Of a stretch of DNA of 64,000 bases, positions 1 to 11,641 are shown piece after piece. The translations under genes and the position numbers were made by a program. The stretch is from Epiperipatus broadwayi (taxonomy: Eukaryota; Onychophora; Udeonychophora; Euonychophora; Peripatidae): the NCBI GenBank assembly GCA_028023455.1, contig JAQFVV010000282.1, forward strand, positions 437,001 to 501,000, written 5' to 3'. The notes beneath the pieces were generated by a model. The model saw nothing but the letters and a program-made list of their open reading frames with translations, searched no databases and was not told the DNA's origin. Position 1 is the first letter of the stretch, and every line of letters starts with the position of its first letter.

Positions 1-58
1 TGTTTTAACAGCTTGTACAAGCATAGAAAAACGTGATCATGTGATGTTTAATAGTTTT
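1..58 (-). repeat. Terminal fragment of foldback family FB-B
   Basis: The segment ends in a 'gtgatcatgtgatgttta' block. The same block follows the motif 'caagcatag' at the end of the fuller FB-B copies near 11510-11555, 29430-29455 and 49900-49928. Only the terminal part is inside the window; the element continues off the left edge. Confidence 0.6.
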
Positions 59-1116
59 AATAAACATCTGTCATACATTATTTTACTGTAGTAAAACCTA
101 AAACAATTTTTCATAAAAAATATCCTAACAATATCATCTGGTTAGAAATAGAATATAAATAAACATCAAAAAGTCTAATCAGAACCTTTATTTGATTTTG
201 AAATTATATTTTGGCTATTGAAAACTACAAATAATTGACTTATAACACTTTTGATAGCATCAATCCAAGGTCACTTAAAAGTTCAAAAGTCTAGAAACAA
301 AAGTTGCTCTGTCCATTGTACTGAGCTTAATTAGTTACAAAATATGCAAAAAACTTTCTATCTTAAAAAAGAAAAAAAGAAAAATTATTTTGTCTTTATA
401 AAAAAATATTAAGTTGAACCAAGAATAAAATATTTTGTTTTTCCAAAATAAAATAAAAACTAATGATAATTATTTTAGCAAATAAAATATTTAATAGTGT
501 ATTTGTTGTTTAATAATCCACTGGTCCAGTGATCTATTAATTCATTTAAATCATGTTTAAGCTGGTTATTCAAGCTATGGGTTAGGAAATCAAATATTTT
601 GCTATGAGACATGATATTTGGTAGTGCAATGAAGTATATGAATGGAAAATAAAGCTGAAAGATGGCACAAGCATACATTAACATCCATAAATACTATACT
701 ATAGGTACTAAATCAATCTGACTGAAGTGAAAGTTTCTATGATGATGTGTTAAATATATTGCACTATTTGCATTGTGGATTGAAATATTATAAGCAAATA
801 AACCAGAGAATTATCTAAACAAATATCAATACTATTCTGCAGACAAATAAAACAAACTTGGGTCAACTTAAATTAAACTGACAATTTCTGTGACAAGCCA
901 CTCCCCTTTGTATCATTAATTACTCCCTAAAAATATTAAATATCTCAAAACCTTCAAATTATATCTGTAAATGCTTCTAAACATAGTTTTAGGTCATTAA
1001 TTTAAAAAAATTTAAATTTCAGGTTATTTCTTTTTTTTTAGTAAGATGCAATAAGCTGCTACTGAAACAGTGCTATATAATTACAATCAATACTTCTGGT
1101 GCCTATCCAGAGGGTT

Positions 1117-1147
<31 letters not shown>

Positions 1148-2190
1148 GAAAAATAAAAACAAGTTATATATATATATATATATATATATTGAAAGCAGCC
1201 CATACACCAGGAAGTTTTAATCTACTATCATAGTAACCTTTCAGAAAAAGATGAATATATATATATATATTACTTATTTACATTGTTATTTAATTAATTA
1301 GTTTCATATTTAAATGTTTCCTTAAAAAGCAAAATGAATTGAGATAAGTTGGTTTAAAGGTCTTTATTATTTAGTAACATTAGGCAAATGCAAAAACAGT
1401 TTTAGTTAAAATTGTCATTAAAATTTACATTTGAGATTTAAGATAGGGTTGAACTTTGTGAACATACTTAATAGAGATTAGATGGCTATTTAGTTTGACT
1501 GATTTCCTGGGTTAATTATGACTTCAGTTTTGACAGTCAGAAACATACATCTACCTGGATAGATTGTTTAAAATATTTTCATAATCCAACTTTTCTTTAT
1601 ACATTGTCTTGGTGTCACTTGAAACTTTATTGAAGAATTTCCATTCTTTATATAGTACCAGCATTGTGTGGCAATTCTTAGTGTAGCATCAGTTATTATC
1701 TTACTGCATCACAATTAAGTCTGAACTATCTTCAAAGACTTAATATTTTACAACTATAAGTTATAATCTAAATTCATGGGAACATTTTTAAAAGTTAGGA
1801 ATATTAACTGTTAATACTCATTATTTTTCTTAATAATTTTTTTTCTCTACTTATTCATTAAACTGTACCTTAAGATTCACTCATTTCTTGCTTTAAATCT
1901 AGTAAAAACATTATAGCATTGAAGTATCTATTTTTTATTAGTCAAAATTTAGTCCAATATATCTAAATCATTATTTAGATGATTCCATCTGCATTTCTAG
2001 TTAGCATTCCTTGTCTAAAGAAAGAACTCATAATTTAGTTTTTCTTTTAAAGAAAACTCCACAAGTTTGTACCTTTTTTTATTTCTGTGAGTACAATACT
2101 CGTATTTAATTGTTTTCTAATTCTAGCATTAAAATCTATTATGACAATTTTAACAGGTTGTTTGGTGTGATCAAAAGAATTTTATTCATC
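59..2190. other. AT-rich non-coding DNA with (AT)n tracts
   Basis: I see no gene here. Dinucleotide (AT)n runs sit near 1121-1147, 1166-1190 and 1255-1270. Short reading frames such as the 69-codon one at 475-684 (minus) have no recognisable motif and are expected by chance in DNA of this composition. Confidence 0.6.
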
Positions 2191-2762
2191 TACATAAATT
2201 ACAATGTAATAATTCATCAATTGCTAAAACAGAGAATCTTTAATAAATAAAATAACTATTGCCAAGTGCTTTCAACTCCTACGAGTCCTTATCAAGGCAG
2301 TATAAAACTCCTATTTTTCTCCTAAGCGAAAAATTCAACATTTCATTGCATTAGCCAGCATCAACTAATCAGAAAGTTGGTTAATTTTGAATTCATAGCA
2401 CAAGATGATAGTTTATTCAGATTTTTATGTTCACCAAAGTAGTACAGGCCATGTATATAAGTCCAAAGGATTTTACAATATTAATGCATAAAACACACGA
2501 TAAAAAACACAAGATTAAAGAATCATATCTTATACAAAATTAATTTTGTGCTATGGAATTCAAAATTAATCAGCTTTCTGATTAGTTGTTCCTGGACAAT
2601 GCAATGAAATGTTGAATTTATCACTTAGGAGAAAAATGAGATTTTTTTATACTGCCTTGATAAGGACTCGTAGGGGTTGAAAGCACTTGGCAATAGTTAT
2701 TATTTTTATTAAATATTGTCTGTTTTAGCAATTGATAAATTGTTATATTGTAATTTATAAGT
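2191..2762. repeat. Foldback element, arms ~200 bp
   Basis: The left arm (about 2191-2406) and the right arm (about 2548-2762) are reverse complements with scattered mismatches. Matching blocks include 'caattgctaaaacaga', 'ttgccaagtgctttcaac', 'tccttatcaaggcagtat' and 'aacatttcattgcatt'. The ~140-bp centre is not obviously symmetric. No transposase is encoded. This is a non-autonomous foldback or MITE-like element of unknown superfamily. Confidence 0.85.
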
Positions 2763-3640
2763 TGTATTAACAGAAGTATTATATTTATTTATCATCTACA
2801 TAAAAAAATATTTACCGTTTTATAACAGTAAGAACTTGTTCGTGTATAAATCTCATTTACCTGCATTTGCTGTCTTCCAATTAGTTTAATACCTAATGTT
2901 ATAATTCTACTTGATATATAATCAATCTTCATAATATTGTTTTCTACTTTTTATTTATAATGAATTCCACGCCATTTGTGCTTTCAAAAATACATATCTT
3001 TTTTTCAAATCATTTGTTTTCTAACTTTACAAAGTCCAACAAGGTTTCATTTAATATTAAGTAATTCTTTTTCTGGTCATGCAATTTTATTTCATTTGAA
3101 AGTGATCCCCGGTTGTAGGTAGTTCAATAAAATGTTATAATCAAATGACAACCTGATTTGACAATTAGGAAATTCTTAGCACGTTCTTCCTTTGGCTGCC
3201 AACCAATGCCTAGGCTGATATTTTACAGCCTTCTGTAAAAATGGACCTCAATTTATTTTTGTTTATCATGATTATAAATATCTTCTTCTGCTTTGAAAAA
3301 AACATCTAATATTTTATTTAAGAAATAATGAATAACTGAAATAAAAATCATGGAGGGTTTTAATCTTAAACTCAAAAATTATTAAACTTATCATGGTGAC
3401 GCATGTTTGTGAGCAGTCCATCCATATTTATTTTATCATATGAATAACATATTGTAATGTTGCCTTCTACGACAAAAACTTATGGAGTGGATATCGGAAA
3501 TTTTCTCTGCTCACTTCTTTTAAAGCTTCTGGGAAGAATCAAATGGTCATCTCTTTCACACAAACACATGCATACCCATCCATGCACACACTTTTATATA
3601 GATATATTTAAATGAACAAATCAAATAAGCAGTATTCATT
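2763..3640. other. AT-rich DNA, nothing recognised
   Basis: There is no reading frame, repeat or RNA gene I can support in this stretch. Confidence 0.5.
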
Positions 3641-3699
3641 TTAATACGGTATGGCCTTTATTATACTGGAAACATACACAATATCCCACAATACTGTAT

Positions 3700-4157
3700 T
3701 CAATACATTGTGCAGGCTTAAACCTGCATTTATATATGTAATATATGCGGGATTCGAACTCAGACTTTCACACGACCCACTGCTCTCAGTGCCATTTCAT
3801 ATTGCTGACCCACCTGATCACACCCATGTTGAAAAGATAAATAATCACCAATATACACATTTCATGCTAAACCAGCAATCATCAGTTGGTCTAGATTACT
3901 ATCCTCACATATATATACAATCAGTGCTCAGCTTTATATTAAGATAGCCAATCTTCATACTTTAATGGACAGGCTTCAAACTATTCCAACTCACAACTCT
4001 TCAGCCTTACATTTCATTGAAAATCTGATGGTGGAACGTTCAAAGCCCTTGTTAGTGCCAAGGCTGTCACCCCACCCATATTGACATATTAGTCATTCTG
4101 GCCCCTCATGTACAGGAGAATAATCCATTTATACATACATATGTGAGGGATGGGCAA
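3700..4157 (+). repeat. Dispersed repeat R1, full-length copy 1
   Basis: This is the first copy of the commonest repeat in the window. In order it holds 'caggcttaaacctgcattta', 'gggattcgaactcagacttt', 'aaaccagcaatcatcagt', 'tactttaatggacaggct' and 'cctcatgtacaggagaa'. Read on the minus strand, the early block gives GAGTTCGAATCCC, which resembles an RNA polymerase III B box, so a tRNA-related origin is possible. The 98-codon frame at 3651-3947 runs through this copy and is not a gene, since other copies break it. Confidence 0.85.
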
Positions 4158-4300
4158 TGGTGGAACATTCAAGCCCTTGTTAGTGTCAAGGTTGTCATCC
4201 TACCCATTTGACATATTAGTCATTCTGACCCCTCATGTACAGGAGAATAATCCATTTATACATACATATGTGAGGGATGGGCAGACCTTTTATACACTAT
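4158..4300 (+). repeat. R1 tail duplication
   Basis: This repeats the last ~130 bp of the preceding R1 copy ('tggtggaacattcaagccct' through 'tgtgagggatgggca') directly after it. Together with the next copy it makes a short tandem cluster, probably from unequal exchange between neighbouring copies. Confidence 0.75.
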
Positions 4301-4312
4301 TTATATAAATTA

Positions 4313-4712
4313 ATACATTGTACAGGCTTAAACCTGCATTTATATATGTAATATATGCAGGATTCGAACTCAGACTTTCACAAGACCCACTGCTCTCAGT
4401 GCTATCTCATATTGCTGACCCATCTGATCACACACATGTTGAAAAGATAAATAATCACCAATATACATATTTCATGCTAAACCAGCAATCATCAGTTGGT
4501 CCAGATTACTATCCTCACACATATATACAATCAGTGCTCAGCTTTATATTAAGATAGCCAATCTTCATACTTTAATGGACAGGCTTCAAACTATTCCAAC
4601 TCACAACTCTTCAGCCTTCCATTTCATTGAAATCTGATGGTGGAACGTTCAAAGCCCTTGTCAGTGCCAAGGTTGTCATCCTACCCATGTTGACATATTG
4701 ACCAAAGCTGCA
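4313..4712 (+). repeat. Dispersed repeat R1, copy 2
   Basis: It is nearly identical to the copy at 3700-4157, with blocks such as 'acaggcttaaacctgcattt' and 'tcatgctaaaccagcaatca'. The 79-codon frame at 4318-4557 is the equivalent of the one in copy 1 and is part of the repeat. The close identity suggests local duplication rather than independent insertion. Confidence 0.85.
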
Positions 4713-5463
4713 ATGATTATATGTATATGTTTTACATTATCTTTAGTAATAAAAAAGTTTTTTAAAAGTTTACTTCTGAAATCTTATAAAAAATGCTTAA
4801 TTTATAGAATGAATTTATATAATAACGTCCAAAAGATTGCTTGATAACTTTTCATTTATTCAACAAAATCTTTACAGAAAATATTGACAACAAATCTAAT
4901 AAGAACTGTGATGTACATTATATAAAATGCCAATAGTTGTCATTTAACTTATGAAAAGCTTATGTGAACTGTGGTAACACATGGCAATTTATTATTGTTT
5001 TTTAGATGAGTTAACACAATGATTTTAAAAAAAATGAATTATATATTGTTGCTAAAACTCATGTTTTAAATTGATTTTAAAAGATTCATTCAATAAGCTA
5101 TTATAATATGTTTTCCATCATTCACCTGTTACTTAATCCACATTAGTTGGTAACATTTCATCTGCTACAAACAATTTTATGTTTTATATATATAGTAACG
5201 AGTCAACATTATTGCAAGCTTGCTGTTTTCATTAAAATTTAAAAATCAAGTATGTTTTTTTTAAATACATACCTACAAATATATATGTTATTATAAGATT
5301 AATTAGTATTTCTTCATGTAGTCAAATCTAGTCATGTTTTTGTTGGATTAGATATGTAAAAAAATGGATTAGTAACAGAATTTCTTAAGAAATATTTTAT
5401 AATAAACGCTATAAATTTTGTGCAAAAGGTAGATCATATTTATTTGTATTTAAAAAAAATTAA
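4713..5463. other. AT-rich DNA, nothing recognised
   Basis: There are no supported features, only scattered homopolymer and AT runs. Confidence 0.5.
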
Positions 5464-5566
5464 CTGATCAGTGACAGTACTAACTTGGGAATCGAACCTG
5501 GACCCTTAGATTCTTGAGTATTGAATTTTAAGATAAACGTTGTAACCAACAGAGCCATCCTGCCAA
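5464..5566 (-). repeat. tRNA-derived SINE T1, copy a
   Basis: On the minus strand there is an A-box-like segment (TGGCTCTGTTGG, complement of 5546-5557) followed by a good B box (GGTTCGATTCCC, complement of 5487-5498). Spacing is roughly that of a tRNA gene. Two related copies at 17945-18091 and 28441-28582 share the segment between the boxes and the tail ('tactgtcactg'). The acceptor stem does not pair, so it is a SINE head and not a working tRNA gene. Confidence 0.75.
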
Positions 5567-5947
5567 AAGCAACAGTCAGCGGATATTTCATATAATTATC
5601 TAGGAGGTTCCTCCTGATTTCTCCACTTTATTTCAGAGAAACTAAAAAAGATAGTCTATTTTTATTAGAATGATTTGGCAGAGAATAAAATACAATAAAT
5701 AGCTACAATTAAATAAATGTTGAAGCTTTTTAAAAAAATATTTTGACTTCCAACAAACAGATTAATAGTTCACAAAAGTATATTTGTGGACATATTTACC
5801 TTTCATGTATAAGAAATGTAAAAATCTGAACTTTGGCTTTTTCTGTTGTTTTTTTTTTCAAAAGTTGAAATATATTTTCTTATTTATAAGTGGGCTCAGA
5901 GGTCATACATAAATAACATTAATAGATTGGATATATATATATAAAAT

Positions 5948-6087
5948 GTTCAAATCACTCTCCCAAATGTTATATTTTTTTCACCAACGCCCTTTGTGTT
6001 TTGAGTCATGCTACTTAAAGTTCAGACTTTATATTTATTCACAGAGGGCGTTGCTCAAAAAACAACATTTGGGAGAGTGATTTGAAC
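5948..6087. repeat. Foldback element, ~48-bp arms
   Basis: The ends 'gttcaaatcactctcccaaa' and its complement at 6068-6087 are exact inverted repeats. A second block, 'caacgccctttgtg', pairs with 'cacagagggcgttg'. The whole is about 140 bp with a ~40-bp loop and has no coding capacity. It is MITE-like. Confidence 0.85.
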
Positions 6088-6147
6088 TTTTTGTGTCTGC
6101 ATTTTCAGCTCGTGATATGCAATAGGATATTTTCATATATCTATAAC

Positions 6148-6250
6148 CATTAGAAAGTAGTCAACACTTAGACAATCCTAATATAGTAACAATCAACAAT
6201 TTCAAACTGTTGTCAAGGCAACCACCTTTTAACAATAAAGGTGGAATCTC
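6148..6250 (+). repeat. Foldback family FB-C, single arm
   Basis: It carries the family signature 'caacacttagacaatcctaa' followed by 'caacaatttcaaactgttgt' and 'caaggcaac'. The same arm occurs at 23362-23470, 23718-23800, 27885-27965 (minus), 28190-28262 (minus), and as a two-armed hairpin at 30070-30280. Confidence 0.8.
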
Positions 6251-6806
6251 CTACTAAAGATTATATATATTGTAATGATAAATACAGGTCAAATGAAAGT
6301 GGTTTTACATATAGAAAACATTTCCTTTGTCCAATATCAGTTATCATATCTCTGTCTTTATAAGAAGTGGAAAAAGCAATTGAAAATGACTTCATTTTTT
6401 CCTTTGCAAAACTAATTTGACAATAGAAGGACATTATTATAAACAGCATTCCAAAAGTTATATGTTCCAGTGATTACATATATATATATATATATATGAA
6501 ACAATTCTACAATTTTTTAATACAATAAAAGCTATAATCAAATTATCAGATCGTGAATAGCATTACAATAAATAATTTTTAGGAAGGTAGTCATGCTATA
6601 AGCTGGCTACAACTTTTATTTATTTATTGGTATATTGAAAATTATACAATTAATTTCAATGTATTTTTTTATTATTATATAGTTTTGCCTGATATTGTGT
6701 GTGTGTGAGGGGGGAGAGTGATTATAGGTTATGGGCACTGCCACATTATGTAAATCAGGAATATTCTATAGTTATATTTTTGAATCAATAATATATATAT
6801 ATATAT
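6251..6806. other. AT-rich spacer with (TA)n and GT-rich runs
   Basis: There is an (AT)n run near 6477-6496, a 'gtgtgtgtgaggggggaga' run near 6698-6720, and another (AT)n run at about 6790-6806 touching the next foldback element. No gene is seen. Confidence 0.5.
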
Positions 6807-7068
6807 GATCAATAGATGGAGCTTTACCAAGACCTCCAAACAAGCGTATTCTGTTTACATAAACGTCAGAGTCAATATTCACTGTCTCTTTCATTTTGCT
6901 CCATCCTCAGATAAAACTCCTATCCCTTCACTGATGAGAGCAAATCAGCTTGAAATCAGCTGATCTGAGGGTGGAGCAAAATGAAAGAGACGGTGAATAT
7001 TGACTCTGACGTTTATGTAAACAGAATATGCTTGTTTGGAGGTCTTGGTAAAGCTCCATCTATTGATC
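6807..7068. repeat. Foldback element FB-A, 106-bp arms
   Basis: The arms at 6807-6912 and 6963-7068 are reverse complements with only a few mismatches. They begin and end with 'gatcaatagatggagcttta' and its complement. The ~50-bp loop is non-coding. A shorter relative with the same outer end lies at 10847-10930. It abuts an (AT)n tract on the left, consistent with insertion at TA-rich sites as in Tc1/mariner-type MITEs, though no transposase is present to prove this. Confidence 0.9.
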
Positions 7069-7455
7069 ATTAATCCAAGCGACAGCAGGTTTTTACGTAT
7101 ATAAAACTTCTTTTTCTTTTTCATATATATATATATATTGTAATGGAATGGGGGGATAGGATTGAAAGTTATACCTGGAGTGATGGCAAAATCATTATCA
7201 CTCCAAGTCCACAATAATTTACAATTTACCAAAGTATATATAATTAAGATATATTTAAGAATAAAATATTTAAGGGAACATGAGATTATACAAGTCTCTG
7301 TAAACATTGTGAGATCATTGAGAGATCAGCCAGCAAGTCACTCAGAAGAGCAACTAAAACATAATTATAAATTCAACCAGCATTTAAGTATGAGTACTCA
7401 AGAGAAATAACCATCCATCATCATCATTGATGGGAATAAACAAATTAGTATAAAA
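7069..7455. other. AT-rich DNA without a recognised gene
   Basis: An (AT)n run near 7123-7138 is followed by a slightly more complex stretch (7140-7400). It holds two short overlapping reading frames on opposite strands. Neither shows a known motif. Confidence 0.45.
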
Positions 7456-7680
7456 TCAGTACAACACATCAACAGTCAACCTTGTGACTGGATCTCTTTG
7501 CCAGCTTGGGCAACCATTTAAACATAACCTGGATGCACCAGCCCCCAGTGCCCATCCATGAAAATACATAAGAATCAAAAATCTAAACAATGATGCTGGG
7601 ACATTTAAAACATGCTGATCATCATCAATGCTCAGGCCACTTGTACTGGCCAACTATAAACTTAAATTTTTAACAAGACT
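7456..7680. other. GC-richer patch, probably an old repeat
   Basis: Base composition rises clearly here ('ccagcccccagtgcccatcc'). A 65-codon frame on the minus strand has no recognised motif. I suspect an old dispersed repeat, but there is no second copy in the window to confirm it. Confidence 0.35.
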
Positions 7681-7794
7681 AAAGTAAAATAAAAAATAAT
7701 AGTGCATGGGCTTTAAAGAGTATCCTCTTTTGTGCCAACCAGGATGATGATTGATCATCACTGGATGCCCAAAGCACTAAACACATCCCCATTT

Positions 7795-7935
7795 ATCCGT
7801 GTCCGAAATCTAGCTCAGAGAACATGGGCTCTATTACTGTATGTGAACAAGAGATGATGGAATACAATTTTAACAATTAAATAAGTTTATTAATAACAAT
7901 AAAAATAAATGATATTTAAAGTCTTATAAGGGTTC
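7795..7935. repeat. Shared block 'ctcagagaacatg', copy 1
   Basis: The motif 'ctcagagaacatgggctct' is followed about 80 bp later by 'aagtttattaataacaataa'. The same order recurs at 56575-56735 ('ctcagagaacatgagattct', then 'aatttattagataacaat'). A weaker match to the second half is at 33050-33085. This marks an old dispersed repeat, possibly the end of a long retroelement. Its class is not resolved. Confidence 0.45.
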
Positions 7936-10846
7936 TGATTTTGAAAAGTATTCAATAATAAAAGTCATTACCCTGTAATTTACAATATTACTACAAAATT
8001 CGCGTTATTACATCAATTTACATTATTTCTTAATTAGTTTCTATAAACGCATATATATATCCATACACAGACGTGCGTTTTATAATATACGAGGAATACA
8101 TTTCAATTAACATAAAATGATTATATAAAAAAAAGAAATTAAACTTTACATGTATATGCGCACAGGTATATACAATTAATATTAAAAAAAAAAAATGAAT
8201 TGACATTTAATCAAAAAAATATTAACATTTTACATATATGAATGTGCGTGTATATACGCACACTGACTTTTATCTATTTCAACTCGTTACAATAATATTA
8301 TATTTTTTCATAATTAATTCATTTGGAAAACACAAATTTCACACTTATACGTGTGTATCAATATTAAAAAAAAATCAGTTTAACAAATTCTATTATAGCT
8401 TTCTTTTATTCTTTTACAAAAAATATATCATCAATTTTCCAGAGGTTAGAAAGCTTTTATTAGGTTACCTCTTAACGAATTATCAATGTCTTTAAATTTA
8501 AAAATATAGATTTAAAAATGTCCATCAAATAAATTATTGAAAAACAACTCACTTTTGTATGCAAGTTTATCTGTGCTTCTCTTCGCATATGTAGACACAG
8601 CAGCATACGTATAACTACTTCTTTATTCAGCTGCTCTCTTGGGCAAGCTGTTTTTTTTTGGTCATTCAAGGAAATTGTCATCATCAGATAAAAGTACATA
8701 ATTCAGGTATGGTTGGCTTTTTTCTCCTCCTGTAGTCAGTTCCACTTATACTTGGATTTTGTAAACTTCAGGCCAGCAAGCTGTTTTCCAGAACACTTTT
8801 AAGGCTATGAATTACAAAGAATCTTGACCTGTTTCCTCCATGTAAATTCAAACTCCTCCAGTGAAATGTAGAGCAGCCACTTCCTTGCATTCTTAAATCC
8901 TCACGGCAGTTCTCTTGATAATTATTTTAGCCACCTTTGCAGCTAGCTTTACTATAGCTATTTTCTGCTACAGTTACCAACTCTTCACAAAATACTTGAG
9001 CCAACTTTATATAGCTCTTCTGCTAACTCTTCTAAAACTGCAAGCCAAACTGTTCTCTTTAAAATCACTCTCCAGACTTTGAAGTGGCCCAGTTGGCCAC
9101 TGCTTAAAATATTACAACCAGACTCCTCTGGTCAACTCTTACAAACTACAAGCAAAAACTAACTGATATATTTTTTTATCAGTCTTTTATAAACTTGGGT
9201 AGGTCCAGTGACAAAAACACAGTGGCTGTTTTCAATCTTCTTTAATCCATTTGAAAACAAGCTGGAAATTTCTATCAAAGTGTGATTTTCATGTTTTTAC
9301 ATTAATCTTTGGAATTTGACCAAAGGTGTGATAATCCTTTAGAATTTTTAATCTACAAAGATATTTAACTACATAGTAGAAATGAAAACAGGCATTAATT
9401 AAAAAAGATATTTTATACAAGTTTTAATTAAAAGATTTTAAAAATAAATTATGCTTGTTTTTCTTTTGTTAATTTCAAAATCAGAATTACAAATATTATT
9501 TATCAGACCTTTTTAAAATACTTATTTCACAATGAAATTTTACTTTAAATCTAGAGTTATTTAACCCTTTGCTTATTATTATTTTATTTTAGGAAATATA
9601 AAAAAAATATCTACAAAAATTTATTCTGTGTTTATTTCTACTTTTTCTTTATTTTCCATATATATACGCACACACACTATATTATTATGGGTGTACCATG
9701 TAATCCAACCGGTTACAATATATATATATATGTATGTGTGTGTGAGAGCAAGTACATATGACTTCTTATAACACTAATATCATTATTATAAAAATACAAT
9801 CTTTAATGTCAGATATTTATCCCTATATTCCAAAAAGAATTATATAAAATTCAGAGACATTTCTTTCTCATCATCCAGGGTAAGCTCTTGTAAAGTACGT
9901 TACTGATATATACATGACCAAGAGAATAACAAATACTAAATTCAACATTTAATAAATGTATTTTTCAAATTAAAATTATAATGGTAATAGTTAATAATTT
10001 GGTTAGTCAAAAAAATAAAATACTAAATAATGGGTTTTTTAATTCATTCTGACAACATCAAGACAAAAAATTTTCAAAATGAATAACATGGTATTAGAGA
10101 TAACAAATGCAAATAAATATAACCATATAACCAAGATTAATATTATCTAGTTCACAGATCTAGACAGAAGCATAAATGGATGCACCCACATCAAAATGGA
10201 TAACTATCTATTTATTAATCTTGTCATAAGAGATTAAACATAACTAAGTCAATAATAAATAAAATAATTTTAAAAGTAAATTAAATTTATGTCCTAGCCT
10301 CCAACTACTATCAACATTTTTTTGACATACTGTATAGGTTTTCTAATCTTTAAAAAATATTAATACATATAAAAAATAAATATATATTGTTTTTATTAAT
10401 AAAAGTATCATTGAAATAAATGAAAATATATTGAAATAAAAAAATAAACTTTGAAATTAAATTAAAACTTACCTTTTGTCTTGATAAATGTGAAAAGCTC
10501 TCATAATATATATGAGTGACTGAATCAGAGTTTTACTAAAAACTAAAATATAGGTTTGTTATCATTAAAAATAAACCCTTAACCTAGGCAAAAGTGGACT
10601 GAACAGATGATGTGCAAAATAATATCAACCCATATTAGTACCATTGTTAACAAAAGAAAATAAGTAACGCTATTCTGTTTAGCATTTGTATTGAACAATG
10701 AAATGGGTGACAGATCTTTACATTTAATGGCTTAAAATTATTCTGGAATGAAGTATTTAATAATTTCCATGCATGTGTTGCATATATTATATATAAAAGA
10801 AATTAAAATAATTTGAGTTATTTGTAATGATTTATTTATATATATA
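7936..10846. other. Non-coding; GC-richer between 8700 and 9300
   Basis: There is no recognised gene. Positions 8700-9300 are less AT-rich and CT-biased on the plus strand ('ttttctcctcctgtagtcag'), which may be an old repeat body continuing from 7795. From 9340 on it is plain AT-rich DNA with an (AT)n run near 9719-9731. Confidence 0.4.
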
Positions 10847-10930
10847 TCACTAGATGGAGCTTTACCAATAGCTCAACATTTATGTAAACAAAGCTTGCTA
10901 GTGAGCTATTGGTAAAGCTCCATCTAGTGA
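10847..10930. repeat. Foldback element FB-A, short copy
   Basis: The 29-bp arms ('tcactagatggagctttacc' onward, and its complement ending at 10930) enclose a ~26-bp loop. The outer end matches the larger FB-A element at 6807-7068, including the internal 'tatgtaaaca' block. Left of it is a short (AT)n tract. Confidence 0.85.
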
Positions 10931-11164
10931 TCATAAAATGCAAGCTAAGAGCAAGTTACAAAATTTATAACTTGTTTTGTTTATCATATATATATATATA
11001 TTAATGTTTTAATGCACTAATACTTGGTGAAACTTTTACATAAATGGAAATTGCACTTTTGGAACCTAGCTAATGTTTCAAGCCATTGTGTTTCCAAGAC
11101 AACAACCACTTTTCAATTAAAAAGTAGCTTAGACAGTATATTATTATGTAAAACAAGAGCAATC

Positions 11165-11555
11165 TCTCTGTACAGTAATGTCATTCAGTGCAGACTTTAG
11201 TAATCAATGAATGCAAGAAGGGGTGTCATTAAAATCTCTATTTAGTGTCTACCCACTCACTATATCCAGGCTACTTTCTAACTTGTGGATTTTATTCATG
11301 AGGAGTTATGGATCTGAGAGCACTATATCTAGATCTGAGGATTTAATGCAATACTTCAGCAACCACCTTTTATATATTTAGTTAATTATAAAGCTATGAG
11401 TCCAGGATAAAAATACAATAATATTTTCAATACAAGTTCATGTGCTAGTATAGTCATACAGATCTAAATTGGGTGGCATTACTGTATGAAAAGTTTGTTA
11501 CTGTTTGAACAGCTTGTGTAAGCATAGAACGTGGTGATCATGTGATAGAATAATT
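11165..11555 (+). repeat. FB-B family element, long version
   Basis: The ends are related inverted sequences: 'gtacagtaatgtcattcagt' on the left and 'gggtggcattactgtatgaa' on the right. The right end is followed by the family tail 'gtgatcatgtgat'. The interior ('ggatctgagagcactatatc', 'cttcagcaaccacctttta') matches the interior at 53150-53215. This appears to be the less-deleted form from which the hairpin versions derive. No coding region is seen. Confidence 0.7.
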
Positions 11556-11641
11556 TCAGACTGCTTGTGTTTTCATTGATTGTTGCTCTGGAAAACTTTA
11601 ACTAAATTTTAAAACACAATTCTCATTATATATATATATAA

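Noticed and set aside
3651-3947. 98-codon and 79-codon related plus-strand frames at 3651 and 4318
   Set aside because: Both lie inside the R1 repeat, and other R1 copies interrupt the same frame with stops.
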